Part shown: one piece after another, positions 1 to 10,159 of the stretch
Numbering within the stretch: position 1 is the stretch's first letter
How the letters are laid out: every line of letters begins with the position of its first letter
Assembly (NCBI GenBank): GCA_007844125.1
Contig: CM017564.1
Coordinates: 10,079,520-10,143,519, forward strand
Direction: 5' to 3'
Length of the DNA: 64,000 bases
Source: Sinonovacula constricta
Taxonomy: Eukaryota; Mollusca; Bivalvia; Cardiida; Solecurtidae
Program-made: the position numbers and the translations under genes
The notes under the pieces: generated by a model
Seen by the model: the letters and a program-made list of their open reading frames with translations, nothing else
What the model was told of the DNA's origin: nothing
Databases searched by the model: none

Positions 1-565
1 TGACACAGCTATGGAAACATTGTCACATCATATTTTTTGTAAGTAAGAAGTAATTGTGGAGTAAATGAATTATAATGAGAATACTTATACTTCCATACAA
101 TATGTACTATTACTGTCCATATACAGTGACATGTACCATGAACCAAGACATGAAATTTATTATACTGGTAATACTGTCATAGTAGAATTAAAAAGTGTAT
201 AAGTGGCACACTTGAGACGTTGGAGATCTATGTTGCAAAATATCAATAAACGTAAGTATATGTAATGTCAACATGTCCATCCTAGCTAGTTTTCACATAA
301 ATAAGTACTTGGTAGTACATGAATGTTTATAGTTTTTAATTATAGTATACATGTAGTTATGTTTTTCTGAATCCCGGAACATCGGAATTATTTAAGAAAA
401 TTTCTCCAACACATTTGTTTTTTTATTGGATTGAGGTCTCTAAAACCTACGTGCACGCGGACGCTTAACAGAATTCTGATTTGGCATGGCCTAATGTATG
501 TACAAAATGGCTGTCTAACATAAGAACCTTAATCATCCATAAGAATTGTGAAGTGAATGATGGAT
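1..565. other. MTHFSD 5' intron or flank, no feature seen
   Basis: AT-rich non-coding sequence. No exon matching the expected MTHFSD N-terminus and no recognisable repeat was found. Confidence 0.5.
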
Positions 566-1440
566 CAGGGCTTTTTCAGGTGTTTTGGGGGGGGAAGGCC
601 CCAGCCCAAATTGGGAATTTTTGACGCGGTAAATAGTCAAATTTGGGGAAAAAAGTATTCACAAATCAAATCAATTGGGAAATTTTAACATTTATTTTTC
701 TGCATTAAAGCTTAATCTGCCTTGCTTTTGTGTCCCTAAAAGTGTTACAGAGCTCTTCCAGAGTTCGTTCAGAAAGCTCTGCAAGGCCTACAATACAGAT
801 TCTCATTAAATTGGAGAGTTTTTCCTGGCCAAGGGAGCTTCTCAAAGAAGTGCATATTAGGTTCATAGTGCTGAACCCTCTCTCCACAGCTGCTATGCTG
901 GATGGTATTAAGGTCATCATTTGCAGAAGTTGGTAGATTCTAGATCGCATAGTATTTACTATTTTGCGACATTTTTCGTCACTATATTTAGCGGGTCAGA
1001 ATAAAAGCCGGTACTGCTTGTACCTTTTTTGCCTTATAACTTCTTTCAGTTCTATATGCAGTCAAACAGTTATGGCAAAAATACTTATGTATATGAAATA
1101 AAAAACAATTCCTGTTAATTTTCAAACCATATATTGACTATAATGTTATCTGGAATAAGGGTAAGAGTCTATTTTTTCACCGGTTTCATTCATACATAAG
1201 TTCACGGAAAGTAGTTTTCACAGATCACCGATCAAAAGTAAACAAACAAATCGCGTAATTGGAAAAGTCTCTTGATTTCATGGTTTCTTGGTTATTTATT
1301 TTTATAGGTTAAAAGGCATTTCAAATGAGAATTAATATGAGATTGGGATTTTTTTTCTTGAAATTGGGGAAAATGGTCGCTATTTGGCATTGGGAACGGG
1401 ACCTAATATCGGCCCCGTGAGACAGACTAAAAAAGCCCTG
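566..1440 (-). mobile_element. hAT-type transposon relic with transposase C-terminal fragment
   Basis: Bounded by an 11-bp inverted repeat, CAGGGCTTTTT at 566-576 and AAAAAGCCCTG at 1430-1440. The minus strand at 950-705 carries an 81-codon fragment including SIAAVERGFSTMNLICTSLR and LGQEKLSNLMRICIVG. This is the hAT C-terminal dimerisation motif (A-x-V-E-R-x-F-S ... L-R-x-x-x-x-x-x-x-L-x-x-L) as seen in ZNF862-like hAT proteins. The catalytic core is missing, so the element is dead. Flanking octamers (TGATGGAT and TAATGATC) match at only about half their positions, so no clean target duplication is visible. The right flank is a SINE tail. Confidence 0.75.
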
Positions 1441-1492
1441 TAATGATCATAAATGGTCGCTGCAATGTATTTCAAAAACAAAAACAAAACTC
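1441..1492 (+). mobile_element. SINE type 3, 3' tail only
   Basis: Contains the type 3 tail taatgatcataaatggtcgc and tgcaatgtatttc, followed by a (CAAAAA)-like tail. The rest of the SINE is absent; the hAT relic abuts the tail directly. Confidence 0.7.
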
Positions 1493-1952
1493 AAGGCATT
1501 TCTACCCCTCTTACCTGGATATCACTTTTTCATCATTAACTTTGGATTCATTATAGTATTTCATCTCTGATTGTCCTTACTTTCTTTAACCAAACAGCAT
1601 TTTGTTTTCCAGTCATCATTCTACGATATGCATCGAAAATGGTTGCCAATTTTGATTGGTCTTAATGTACACATTTATTTAAATGATAAACATAACCGAC
1701 AATCAATTCAGTGTAACACAGGTGATTATGGTTTTGAGTGTTACTTGATTATACTCGATGATATGATTGGAATCAATTTCAGTAAAAATTTTACTCTGCA
1801 GACAGTGAGCTAGATTTGCCTTTAATAACATTTTCTTTGCACCAAACCATAATTTAATGCGTAAAAAACTAAAAGGCACACTCTAGAATAAACCCTGGTG
1901 GCAGTTGCACAGTTATGAGATGAAGACATGTATTTTCTATTCTATATTGCAG

Positions 1953-2066
1953 GGTGCTGCCACCGCGGCAGATTTTATCCCTACCATGCAGGAGTTTAAG
2001 ACAGCCCAGACAGTGAAGGTTAACCCAGACAAACCACAGGAGCAGGCCAGGTTCTTGACCCTCGAC
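1953..2066 (+). CDS. MTHFSD: MTHFSD exon, cyclo-ligase-like domain start
   Basis: Acceptor ...tctatattgcag at 1951-1952, donor gtaagt from 2067. Phase 0 at both ends, 38 codons. It encodes ...[20 protein letters not shown]..., matching the MTHFSD segment before the LLVPTPRLR motif. The preceding exon should end in phase 0 and is not in this window. Confidence 0.9.
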
Positions 2067-5000
2067 GTAAGTCTAAACTGTATATCATAATTCTGGCCCT
2101 TTTGTTTGCACACTTAGATCTGAACAGTGTGATATTTTTTCAATGCTTATGTGACCCATCTATAAAGCTGATTTGCTTGCGGCGGCGCCCAGGGCAGTGC
2201 AGTTACCTTATGGGTTAGAGTCCTGGTTGGGATAAGAACCTTCATTTGGGAAGGTTTTCCAGCTTACCTGCAGTGCGCCAGTGGTTCTATCCAGACATCT
2301 GTCTGATTTCATCCTTCACCCATCATTTGCTGGACGTTGTCAATATGACCATAAATGTGTCAGTGCAAAGAAAACACCAAAACAACAAAAAAACAGTAAT
2401 TTTGTTTTCCTTTACAAATTGTCTTAAGTAAACGTCTAAATTGATATCAAAATGAAAATATCCATTCATTAGTTCACTTAAATACTAAACATTGTTATAA
2501 ATATTCTTTGATTAAATATTTTCATTATTGACTATTAAATCCTGGTTAGTGCTAAAACCTAATGCTGACCAGTTGTTCTACCTATACATTTGTCTGGATT
2601 CTTACTCCAACAACTTTTTTTCTTTAAATTTTGATTTTTGGTTATTAAATAGACTTAGCTCTGTACTGATTTTTCTCCTTATGTCTTTTCAGGCTGGTAA
2701 GAACCTACTTGTGCCAACACCCCGTCTGAGGAACGGGCTGTTCAACAGGATTAATGTGCCCGCCGGGGCCACCAAAGACGTGCTGCGGATCTGCTCAACA
2801 TCCCAGGGCGTCCGAGAGCACAGCGAGACGGTCAGTCTCGACGACAAAGTGAAAATCGACCTCGTCATTGTGGGTTCCGTCGCAGTCTCTAAGTCAGGTA
2901 TGTAATAAGCCAAGCATGTGTACAAACCGATTGCATTTATAAAATGAAACAGAGTTTCGTAGCTGTTGCAATTTTTTGGTAAGATGGATTATGTTGTATC
3001 TGCATCATGTTACAATGGTTGCCTCATGTTTTCATTCTAACAGCCAGTACCCCTTGTAGATATCTAAATTTCTCTATTGCTTAGGGGAGCTTGTCTATGG
3101 TCAAATAGATTGACATGTAACTCCTCTGAATTCTTCGTCACTCCAATCCTGATGCGGATGAAGACCTTTTATTTCAATAGGTCTTGCAGCTGAGCTACAG
3201 TGCATTGGTGGTTCTGTTCTGACATTTGTCTTGGGTCTTAAACTATTGACAATGGCTGGGCTAAGCTTTAGTGACCATAATGGTGTCACAGTGATTTACT
3301 TAAAAAAACAACAAGTCTATAGTCTTTGCCATTAATGGTTAACAGGCCGCAATGAATGTTTGTCTATATTGTCTTAAGGGTCAAAACAGCCTATTTTATT
3401 TTTATAACAGTTTTATAACAATGATCCTACCATATAACCAAGGGTAAAAGGTAAACTCTTTTCCTAATACAGAAAAATTTGACCTGGAACAAAATAGAAC
3501 TTTCTTACAATCCAAAATCGCGATTTTGTTACCAAAACTGACTAAACTGATGTCAAGGTGTTTTTATGCATAGACAGAGAAAATATGAACTGTTTTTTTT
3601 TTTTTTCTTTTTAATACAAAAATCTTTTAAAAATTTCCGAAATCAGTTTGTTTTTTTCTTGCCAAAAGAAATCCTATTGTCACATTTTCCCAATTTTATG
3701 GTAAAAAAAAAAATCCAAGCAACAGATCAGGGAGAGTTATATATTGGGCCCAATATAAGTCTGGTGGTTGTTGTTACAGGTCGACGTATTGGGAAGGGTG
3801 AAGGATTTGCTGACCTGGAGTGGGCCATGATGAGGTCTATGGGGGCCGTGGGGCCAGACACTGTGATCATCACCACAGTCCAGGATTATCAGGTCAGTTG
3901 TCATAGTTTATGTGTGTTTTCCTTTGTTTACTTCAAATTAAAAAGATTTTTAAGTGCTCCCAGGTTCTCTTTCCTTATTAGAAAAATCTCTGTTAGCGAT
4001 TTTTTTTTTCTCAAGTGCCCCTGCTTTATGGTATCAGTCATTTATTGTGACTACACAGCCAAAATACAAAGTACATACATTCAATAAATTCATATACCCT
4101 AAGATCCTTAAATAATTATATGGTTTTTAAGATTTAGTGATAGCTACCAATGACGTTGTATGACCTATTAAGTGTCAGTGTGTTGTAAATAAGATGTTTT
4201 GAGCATGAAAGATTTCATGTTTGTAGTTACTGCTGCTAAACGCATACAATCAATCATTCCATGGAGATGCTTTGTAGATATTTCTTCAGACTGGACACTG
4301 TCTTCCCCAAAATGAAAAAAAACAACAAAAAACTTTTCAACTCTCCACTTTAGGATAACACCAGGCATATATGCAATGGTTTTGACTTGTATATCTGAAT
4401 TTGTAGAGTTGTTTCAAATGTATACCTATTTAGAGTCTTATGTACTTTATATGCAAGAGGTTTTATTAAAGTTTTTCAATTATGAGTTTTTTTTTTAAAA
4501 CATGAAACATTTGAAACTCTTTGATTAATTCAAATCAACTGGGGGCGCCAGTCGCAGAGTGTTAAGGTTGCCGACTAGTAACTCCTGACTGCCTTTTACC
4601 GAGTGTTTGACTCCTGTTCGTTTGGAAAGACGCAATGTGGGAATGTCTTTTAGCTGACCTTTAGTGCACTGGTGGTCCTATCCAGACATTTGATTGAGGT
4701 CTTCCTCCACCTAAATAGCTAGACGTTGCTATAATGGTCATAGTTGGTCGCTGCAATGTACTTCGAAAAGAGTCAAATCAACTTGTTTGGAAGGGCTCAT
4801 TGAGACTGGGTGAGAACGTTAGAATGAACAAGATTATGAGACTGTCATCTGTATACAGGTGATTGATATCCCAGAGAAGCTGATGGGGGAACATGACCTG
4901 ACCGTTGACTACATCGTCACCCCGTCAGGCATCACCAAGTGTACCGGCACTGCTCCAAAACCTGCAGGCATCTACTGGTCAAAGCTTGAGCCATCTAAGG

Positions 5001-8000
5001 TGAGTTTAGAGTTTTCTTAATCATCTCACTACTCTGTGAATGAACTGTTTTATGATTTCTACATACTCTTAATCTAATATCTTTTTTTACAGTGTCAGTT
5101 CAACCTACCTTAAATGCTGACAAATTGTATCTCAAGCAAAACACACTTATACTTTTGTATTTAGTGGGCTAAACCTTCACCACATGTTTTACACCTGATT
5201 TGATAAGGTGATCTACGAAAAATACTTCACCAAACTTTGGAACTATTCATAAGCTTTCCTTAGAAGCGCAGTAAGTAACATCTGCCGTTGGTTCGGAAAG
5301 CATCAGATTTAAAACGGTGTTATGACATCCAAATGAAGGTAGCAGTGAAGCTCCCCTGCGTAGGTTCAACTTGTTAGTGTTAGTTCCACAACTGTTCACT
5401 CTTAAATGATAATGTGGTAGGTTTGGTATCATCTCTTCTTCATCGGAACCTGGTAGCGCAACTGGTAGAGTGTCAGCTCCAGGTATGGGAGACCCCGGGT
5501 TCAATCTCAGGCCGCGACATACCAAAGTCGTTAAAAATGTTAATGGTATAGCTCCCTTGCAAATACTCAAGAAAACATAAGGTATGACTGTTGGCCTGGT
5601 GTCATGATTATGTGACAGGGTGTGGTATCATGCCAGGTGTTAACGTCATGCTATACACAGCAAAGGGAGCATTATATCTGCTTCAAGTGGAGAGTGTCTC
5701 CAGATAATTGAAATACGGTTAGTGGGATGATAAATCCAACAAAACTTTTTCTTCATTGTTAGTAATTTCAAGATTGTAGCTTTATGTGTAATACCAATTT
5801 TAGATAATTGACAAATTGTCGGAGGAACTTTAATTGCAACAAACAGATAGTTAAGCTTCTATCAACGAAGTTTAAGTTATAAAAAACATCTTTTAAGCTT
5901 AAGCTTTGATATGATGGTGCAACACTTTATACTTGATAGAGCAATATAACTGCCCATTTTTCTTATAATATATCAAAATTCTTGTATTAAATCGCTGTGA
6001 CAAGAATCCTGTTTAATCAATTCCTAACAAATTTATCAAATTATTGTTCTAAATAGCTAAAGCGTATCCCAGTTCTTCGTAAGCTGATGGCACAAGAACG
6101 TGAAGCAGGGGTGGACGTGACACTGAAGGATGGGAAGGTGTTTGACCTCGAGGCTGCTGAGAAGGAGGATAGGGAGAGAGAGGAGAGACGAGCCCAGGAG
6201 GAGGGGGAGGAGGGCGAGGGTGATGGCCGTAGAAGGAGGTACGTGACACATACTTGCATTGAAGTGGATTCATGAAACGTTAAAGCCTTTTGTGCTACAA
6301 TTATTCATTTACTCATGCGTACTCTTGTCTGGACGTAATAAAAGACCGTCTCCAGATAACCGAAATACTCGAGGTGGGACGATAAACCCAACAAACAATA
6401 ATGCATGAGGTGAGGTTTTTCAGCTAACCTGCATTGTGCTGGTGGTTCAACCCAGACAGTTGGCTCTTCCTCCACCAGTGATGAATGCCGCAAATAAAAC
6501 CGTGATTATATCAGTGCGATGTATCAAAAACCAAACATGCAAACTTGGTTTGACTCAATAACATTCTTATGCATTCAGTGCTACATTCATTTATTCACAC
6601 ATGCTTACTATGGTCTGGTTGTAATGAAATGCTTAAGCATTTATTGATGTTTTGTTTGATTATTTATACTTTTAAACTGTTTTGATACTTGTAGCAGCAT
6701 TTCTTTGTACTTTAGCTTTGAAAAGCATTTTACTGACATAAATTGGTCTATTATTTCTGTTCTGTAGAGCTTAATTGGCTTAATCGTTAATTTGTTTTAG
6801 TTATGTTGTGTACAGTAGCATAGTTGACATATAACCCCTCTGGCCCTCCACATAGAGTATCAGAGACTCTTTTTTAAAGGTACAAAACACACATACACTG
6901 GGGCCTATCAGTGTGTGCACAGTTTGCTGAAAACATGTCTCATTTAAAGTTTTGCTTAAGCTCAACATTTATTTTTGCTCATTATTTTGTTATTGTTGAC
7001 ATTTTAATATCTCTGTACCAAAGTCTTTCCATTTATGACAATATCATGAGCAAACTATTAAGGATTGTGTCCGACTCTAAACTTGCTTGCTTCTCAGTAC
7101 TCATGGTACTCGTTAGAATCGTCTTGATATGACCATTTCTGTTACTACCAGCAAGGTTTGGTTGAGAATTATGGGATATATGTCAACACGCAATTTCATC
7201 TGGAGCTGTGGTCCCTCAGCATGCGACACTGGGAATAATGTCAGTAGAAATAAGTTTGAAATGTTAAAGCAGATCAGTTTATTCGTTTTACATGTGACTG
7301 TTAAGTTCAGGAAGCTCTGTGACATAGTCTTTAAATTAAAATGATCCCATCTTATCTAGAGCTCTACTGTTAATTGGTTTTGTTTTAGAATTGAGCAACC
7401 GGCCGCAATAGCACAATTGGTAGAGCGTCGGCTTGCGAATTGGGATGTAGTGGGAACAAAACTAGGCCGGGTCAAACCGAAGGCTTGGTAGAAGTGGCTT
7501 CCCTCCTAACGCTCGGGGCTAAGGGGACAGCATGACGCCTGACTCGTCGGTGTCAGTATAATGGACCGGCCGGGTTCAGTCTCTGGGAACCTTATAAGTG
7601 CCCCTGTGCTATAATGATAGAAATGTCGCTGCACAGTATCCGAAAAAATGCTGGCTAATCCCATCCCATCCCTATATTTGAGCATCATCTAAATGTTATA
7701 AGATAATAAAATCAGAAAAGCCCCTTATCAAGATTATCCTGATCAATACAGCAGCTATGTCTTTCTCCCATTGTAGATTTAACCGCTACCGCCGTGGCAG
7801 GTTTGGTCGTGGTCGTGGACGTGGTGGCCGAGGAGGCCGCGGTGGGAGCCGTGGGGAACGCACCGAGTCTGAAGGTCCGGAGGGAGAAGAACGGGAGCAT
7901 AGAGAGCATAGAGAGCCTAGAGAGCGCGGAGAACAAGGAGAGGGAGAGGGCGAGGGCAAGCCACGCAGGAGGTTAGAGATTGGCTCAGACTCACAAATGA

Positions 8001-10159
8001 TACAGTTCGTTATTTATACTTGCCTTTTTCCCGAATCTCGGCTGAAACTCTTTCTTCATATCTCCATCTGACACACCTCAGTCACTCCATCTGTAGTGTT
8101 TACCTCAGACTCAAGTCCTAAAAGGTGGTGTCAGACAGTTTACCTTTACCACATGCATGTATCAATATTTTTCCACGGTTTCTTTGAACTTATGCATAGC
8201 TTCTGCTAAATCTTATACATTAGTCAGAATAAGGACTTTTTTTAACACTTTCTATATGCCAGACAGAACACATTTTGAAAAAATACCTTACTGTTCATTC
8301 TTTCTAAATCTGTAAAGAGGTATGAAAGAAATCTCTGCTGCAAATGGGTAGCAACATAAGCGCTGATTACCCGGATGACTACATAACAGTCTCAACAGTA
8401 ACGCTCAAGCAGATATAAGGGTAGTTCCATGACTGGTTGGCCCGGTGTCAGGATAATGTGAATGGGTGTGGTATCATGCAAGGTGTTCATGGCATGCTAT
8501 ACACAGTGAAGGCAGCACTATAAGATAGCAATGCTTTAAGTGGACACCTTCCCCAGATAACTGAAATACTGTTAGTGGGATGGTAAACCCAATAACCAAA
8601 CTTGTTCTCTTTCAACAACATGGCCCATTTCAAAATGGCAGGTAAAAATAAAAAATTGATTTTTCAACTTAGCATTTCAGTTGTACTATACACCACTGAG
8701 AAAAGGGGAGCACTCTGTCAAAGGGCAGCCCTTGTTTATTGTATAGATGTAAAAGTAGATATCACTGCCACTTGTAGGAACCGACGTATGCGCCGCCCCC
8801 CAGGTGGCAAGCGCCGTGGGAAGGACAGTGAGGGAGAGGGACATGGCGATGGCTATGACAAGGAGGGAGAGACATCTGAGGGTGAGGGGAAGGAGAATAG
8901 ACGCAGGCCACAGAAAAGGTACATACACTATTGGTTAACATGAATGTCTTCCAGTGTCAGGATGATGGGAATGTTTGTGGTATTGTGTAAGTGGCACGCT
9001 GTCACTGTGAAGGCAGGACTGTCTACTTAAAGTGAAAATCATCAACAGATTTCTGAAAGTCTTTTGGTGAGACATTTAAGCCCGAAACATTATTTATTGC
9101 CCTGGCAAAAAGCTGTCTGTCTGTGCATCTCTATATACATATGTACGTCTATCTGTTCCATTTTCATGTCTCGGTCAATATAAATGTCATAATTGGTCTC
9201 TGTGACGTGTTGTCTATGGGAGCTGCCATGGCATGGTGGAGTGGCCGTTATGTAACTGCTTTGACTGCTGGTCTTCTCACTGTATGAGTTCGAGTCCAGG
9301 TAGGGGCATGAACCTTTATGTGTTGAGGTCTTCCAGCTGACCTGCAGTGCATTGGTCTTTCTCTCAGACATTTGCCTTGGGTCTTCGTCAACCAGTAATG
9401 AGCAAGATATTGCCAATATAACTAATTGATCCGGTGTGACTTAATAATAAATAAGTAGGATCATTACAAAGAAAAATCCAGTTGACTGCTTCAAAAATGT
9501 TTTTATAGGTTATGTAGTCATGATAAAGTAAGAAAGTGTCTAGACAGTTTGTTCTTTGTATGATTTTCATGTTTATCATAGCAATGTTTTCCATATTGTC
9601 CATTGGGGCCACCATTGCTTAATGGTGGACTTGTTACTTCTCCCACTGCTTAGCCTCTGACTGGGTTTGAGTCCCTTTTGGGGGCAAAGAACAGTATGTC
9701 AGAATGTCTTCTAGCTGACCTAGTTACGCCAGTAGTTCTACCGTTACTTTATCTGGGGGTTCCGCCACCAAAAAACTTTGAAATAATTGGTCACTGAAAG
9801 GCATTTAGAAATGATACAAAAAAAACAACTATTGTCCCTGTCTTTATAGATTCAGACCCAGACGTGGTCGCCAGCCTGCTCTGTTTGTTGGTGGCCTGCC
9901 ACGCTCCCTGCGTGTCAGTACCTTCAAGTCTGAAGTCCGTGGGCGCGAGGTTGACCCGCTGCGTGTCATCTGGCATGGGGGCAATGGACACGCTTTCCTG
10001 CAGTTTGAGAACCAGGACCTGATGGAGAACGCCCTTAAAGCTCTTGCTGAGCTGGACATCAATGGCAAGAAGCTACGTGTGGAAGAGGCCCACCAGGGGC
10101 GTAGGTCCCAGGATCGTGAGGGTGATGCCCCCCAGCAAGCTGAAGCTGATGCCCAGTAG
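1953..10159 (+). CDS. MTHFSD: MTHFSD homologue, 3' eight exons (gene model; 5' end outside window)
   Basis: Methenyltetrahydrofolate synthetase domain-containing protein. Exons: 1953-2066, 2693-2897, 3780-3892, 4859-4999, 6057-6238, 7777-7971, 8778-8918, 9850-10159. All introns are GT-AG and phases match, giving 1,401 nt (466 codons plus TAG). The family joins a 5-formyltetrahydrofolate cyclo-ligase-like domain to an RRM. Diagnostic stretches are [30 protein letters not shown] and the C-terminal LFVGGL...GHAFLQF. In true cyclo-ligases the nucleotide/folate loop reads G-R-x-G-x-G-x-G-Y-Y-D-R; here it is [13 protein letters not shown], as in other MTHFSD/COG0212-type proteins, so cyclo-ligase activity should not be assumed. 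Exons 5-7 insert a long basic/acidic RGG-type linker. The expected N-terminal exon (ending near ...RIPNF-K in homologues) was not found in 1-1952 and is probably upstream. Role is likely RNA binding; catalysis unproven. Confidence 0.93.
2178..2396 (+). mobile_element. SINE type 3 (degenerate)
   Basis: Contains gttagagtcctggttgg (B-box-like), the body motif ggaaggttttccagcttacc and tggttctatccagacatctg, and a tail of the subfamily that ends in tatgaccataaatgtgtcag. It lies in the intron between the first two MTHFSD exons of the window. Confidence 0.7.
2693..2897 (+). CDS. MTHFSD: MTHFSD exon with LLVPTPRLR motif
   Basis: Acceptor ttttcag at 2691-2692, donor gtatgt at 2898. Enters in phase 0 and leaves in phase 1. 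It encodes the family signature [14 protein letters not shown], then [17 protein letters not shown] and the strand [16 protein letters not shown] segment (here [15 protein letters not shown]). GC is clearly higher than the flanking introns. Confidence 0.95.
3110..3316 (+). mobile_element. SINE type 3 (degenerate)
   Basis: Body motifs cagctgagctacagtgcatt and tggtggttctgttctgacat match the type 3 consensus. The head is decayed. Confidence 0.6.
3780..3892 (+). CDS. MTHFSD: MTHFSD exon with RIGKGEG loop
   Basis: Acceptor gttacag ends at 3779, donor gtcagt starts at 3893. Phase 1 in, phase 0 out. It encodes [18 protein letters not shown], the equivalent of the Gly-rich ATP/folate loop of 5-formyltetrahydrofolate cyclo-ligases, and then [17 protein letters not shown]. 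The canonical Tyr-Asp-Arg after the glycines is replaced by Phe-Ala-Asp-Leu-Glu, as in vertebrate MTHFSD. Confidence 0.94.
4541..4770 (+). mobile_element. SINE type 3
   Basis: Head gggggcgccagtcgcagagt, decayed A-box and B-box region, body tagctgacctttagtgcact, tail tggtcgctgcaatgtacttc. It sits just before the exon at 4859. Confidence 0.75.
4859..4999 (+). CDS. MTHFSD: MTHFSD exon, end of cyclo-ligase-like core
   Basis: Acceptor tatacag ends at 4858, donor gtgagt starts at 5000. 47 codons, phase 0 to 0. It encodes [20 protein letters not shown] followed by TPSGI...[11 protein letters not shown], matching the conserved family segment that ends with a Pro-Lys-Pro-x-Gly-Ile-x-Trp motif. Confidence 0.95.
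5446..5742 (+). mobile_element. SINE type 2, near full length
   Basis: tRNA-like head with tggtagcgcaactggtagag (A box) and ccgggttcaatctcagg (B box). The body contains ggtgtggtatcatgccagg and cagcaaagggagcattatat, and the 3' end is gttagtgggatgataaatcc. The copy at 15192 shares the same order of motifs. Confidence 0.85.
6057..6238 (+). CDS. MTHFSD: MTHFSD exon, last cyclo-ligase-like helix and first acidic/basic segment
   Basis: Acceptor ctaaatag ends at 6056, donor gtacgt starts at 6239. Phase 0 in, phase 2 out. The first half ([21 protein letters not shown]) matches the conserved family helix. The second half is a Glu/Arg-rich run ending in GDGRRR, which begins the linker. The last codon is split AG|A and gives Arg. 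The antisense reading frames here are shadows of the low-complexity coding sequence. Confidence 0.92.
6345..6400 (+). mobile_element. SINE type 2, 3' fragment
   Basis: Contains accgtctccagataaccgaa and gtgggacgataaacccaaca, the 3' end of SINE type 2. Confidence 0.65.
6401..6540 (+). mobile_element. SINE type 3, 5'-truncated
   Basis: Starts near tgaggtttttcagctaacct and continues through gtgctggtggttcaacccag to a decayed tail. It directly follows the type 2 fragment. Confidence 0.6.
7401..7672 (+). mobile_element. SINE type 1 (tRNA-derived)
   Basis: Head ggccgcaatagcacaattgg plus tagagcg gives an A box (TRGYNNARNNGG-like). The B box is decayed here but intact in the copy at 45823-46084. The body contains gtgcccctgtgctataatga and tgtcgctgcacagtatccg. 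The 3' end is ctggctaatcccatcccatc. Confidence 0.85.
7777..7971 (+). CDS. MTHFSD: MTHFSD exon, RGG-box linker cassette
   Basis: Acceptor cattgtag ends at 7776, donor gttaga starts at 7972. Symmetric phase-2 exon, 195 nt. It encodes [20 protein letters not shown], an RGG box typical of RNA-binding proteins and a likely arginine-methylation target. A Glu/Arg-rich tail follows, ending in KPRRR. The basic-then-acidic layout is repeated in the next exon. Because the exon is symmetric it could be skipped without a frameshift. Confidence 0.88.
8123..8400 (+). mobile_element. TTAA-type element family 1, 5' half
   Basis: Starts AAAGGTGGTGTCAGACAGTT and shares internal motifs with the full copies at 38141 and 59313, such as gattacccggatgac. 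The 3' half is missing; SINE type 2 sequence begins at the break. Confidence 0.75.
8401..8602 (+). mobile_element. SINE type 2, 5'-truncated
   Basis: Contains gggtgtggtatcatgcaagg, ggcatgctatacacagtgaa and gttagtgggatggtaaaccc, as in the copies at 5446 and 15192. The tRNA head is missing. Confidence 0.8.
8778..8918 (+). CDS. MTHFSD: MTHFSD exon, second basic/acidic linker cassette
   Basis: Acceptor cacttgtag ends at 8777, donor gtacat starts at 8919. Symmetric phase-2 exon, 141 nt. It encodes [20 protein letters not shown], then a Gly/Glu/Asp-rich stretch, then ENRRRPQKR. It has the same architecture as the preceding exon, which suggests an old exon duplication. Confidence 0.85.
8953..9085 (+). 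mobile_element. SINE type 2, decayed fragment
   Basis: Contains cagtgtcaggatgatgggaa, cactgtgaaggcaggactgt and a worn version of the 3' end. It starts shortly after the exon donor at 8919. Confidence 0.5.
9228..9450 (+). mobile_element. SINE type 3
   Basis: Head gcatggtggagtggccgtta, B box gagttcgagtccagg, body cagctgacctgcagtgcatt. The tail is of the gaccataattg/gtgtga subfamily. Confidence 0.75.
9602..9828 (+). mobile_element. SINE type 3
   Basis: Head ttggggccaccattgcttaa, B box gggtttgagtccc, body tctagctgacctagttacgc. The tail is followed by an A-rich run. It ends only about 20 bp before the acceptor of the last MTHFSD exon. Confidence 0.7.
9850..10159 (+). CDS. MTHFSD: MTHFSD terminal exon, C-terminal RRM
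   Basis: Acceptor tctttatag ends at 9849; phase 2 in; stop TAG at 10157-10159. It encodes a single RNA recognition motif. RNP2 is LFVGGL and RNP1 is degenerate, GNGHAFLQF, with the central aromatic kept but His in place of the usual first aromatic. Helix 2 is [20 protein letters not shown] and the final strand is RVEEA. A short Gln/Glu/Ala-rich tail follows. Vertebrate MTHFSD also ends in an RRM. Confidence 0.94.

Noticed and set aside
1571..1813. An 80-codon plus-strand frame as the missing 5' exon of MTHFSD
   Set aside because: Its translation does not resemble the conserved MTHFSD N-terminus and it lacks a donor in the needed phase.
7401..7475. A tRNA gene (A-box-like head)
   Set aside because: It is the head of a repeated element with a conserved non-tRNA body. 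The B box is damaged and the arms do not pair.
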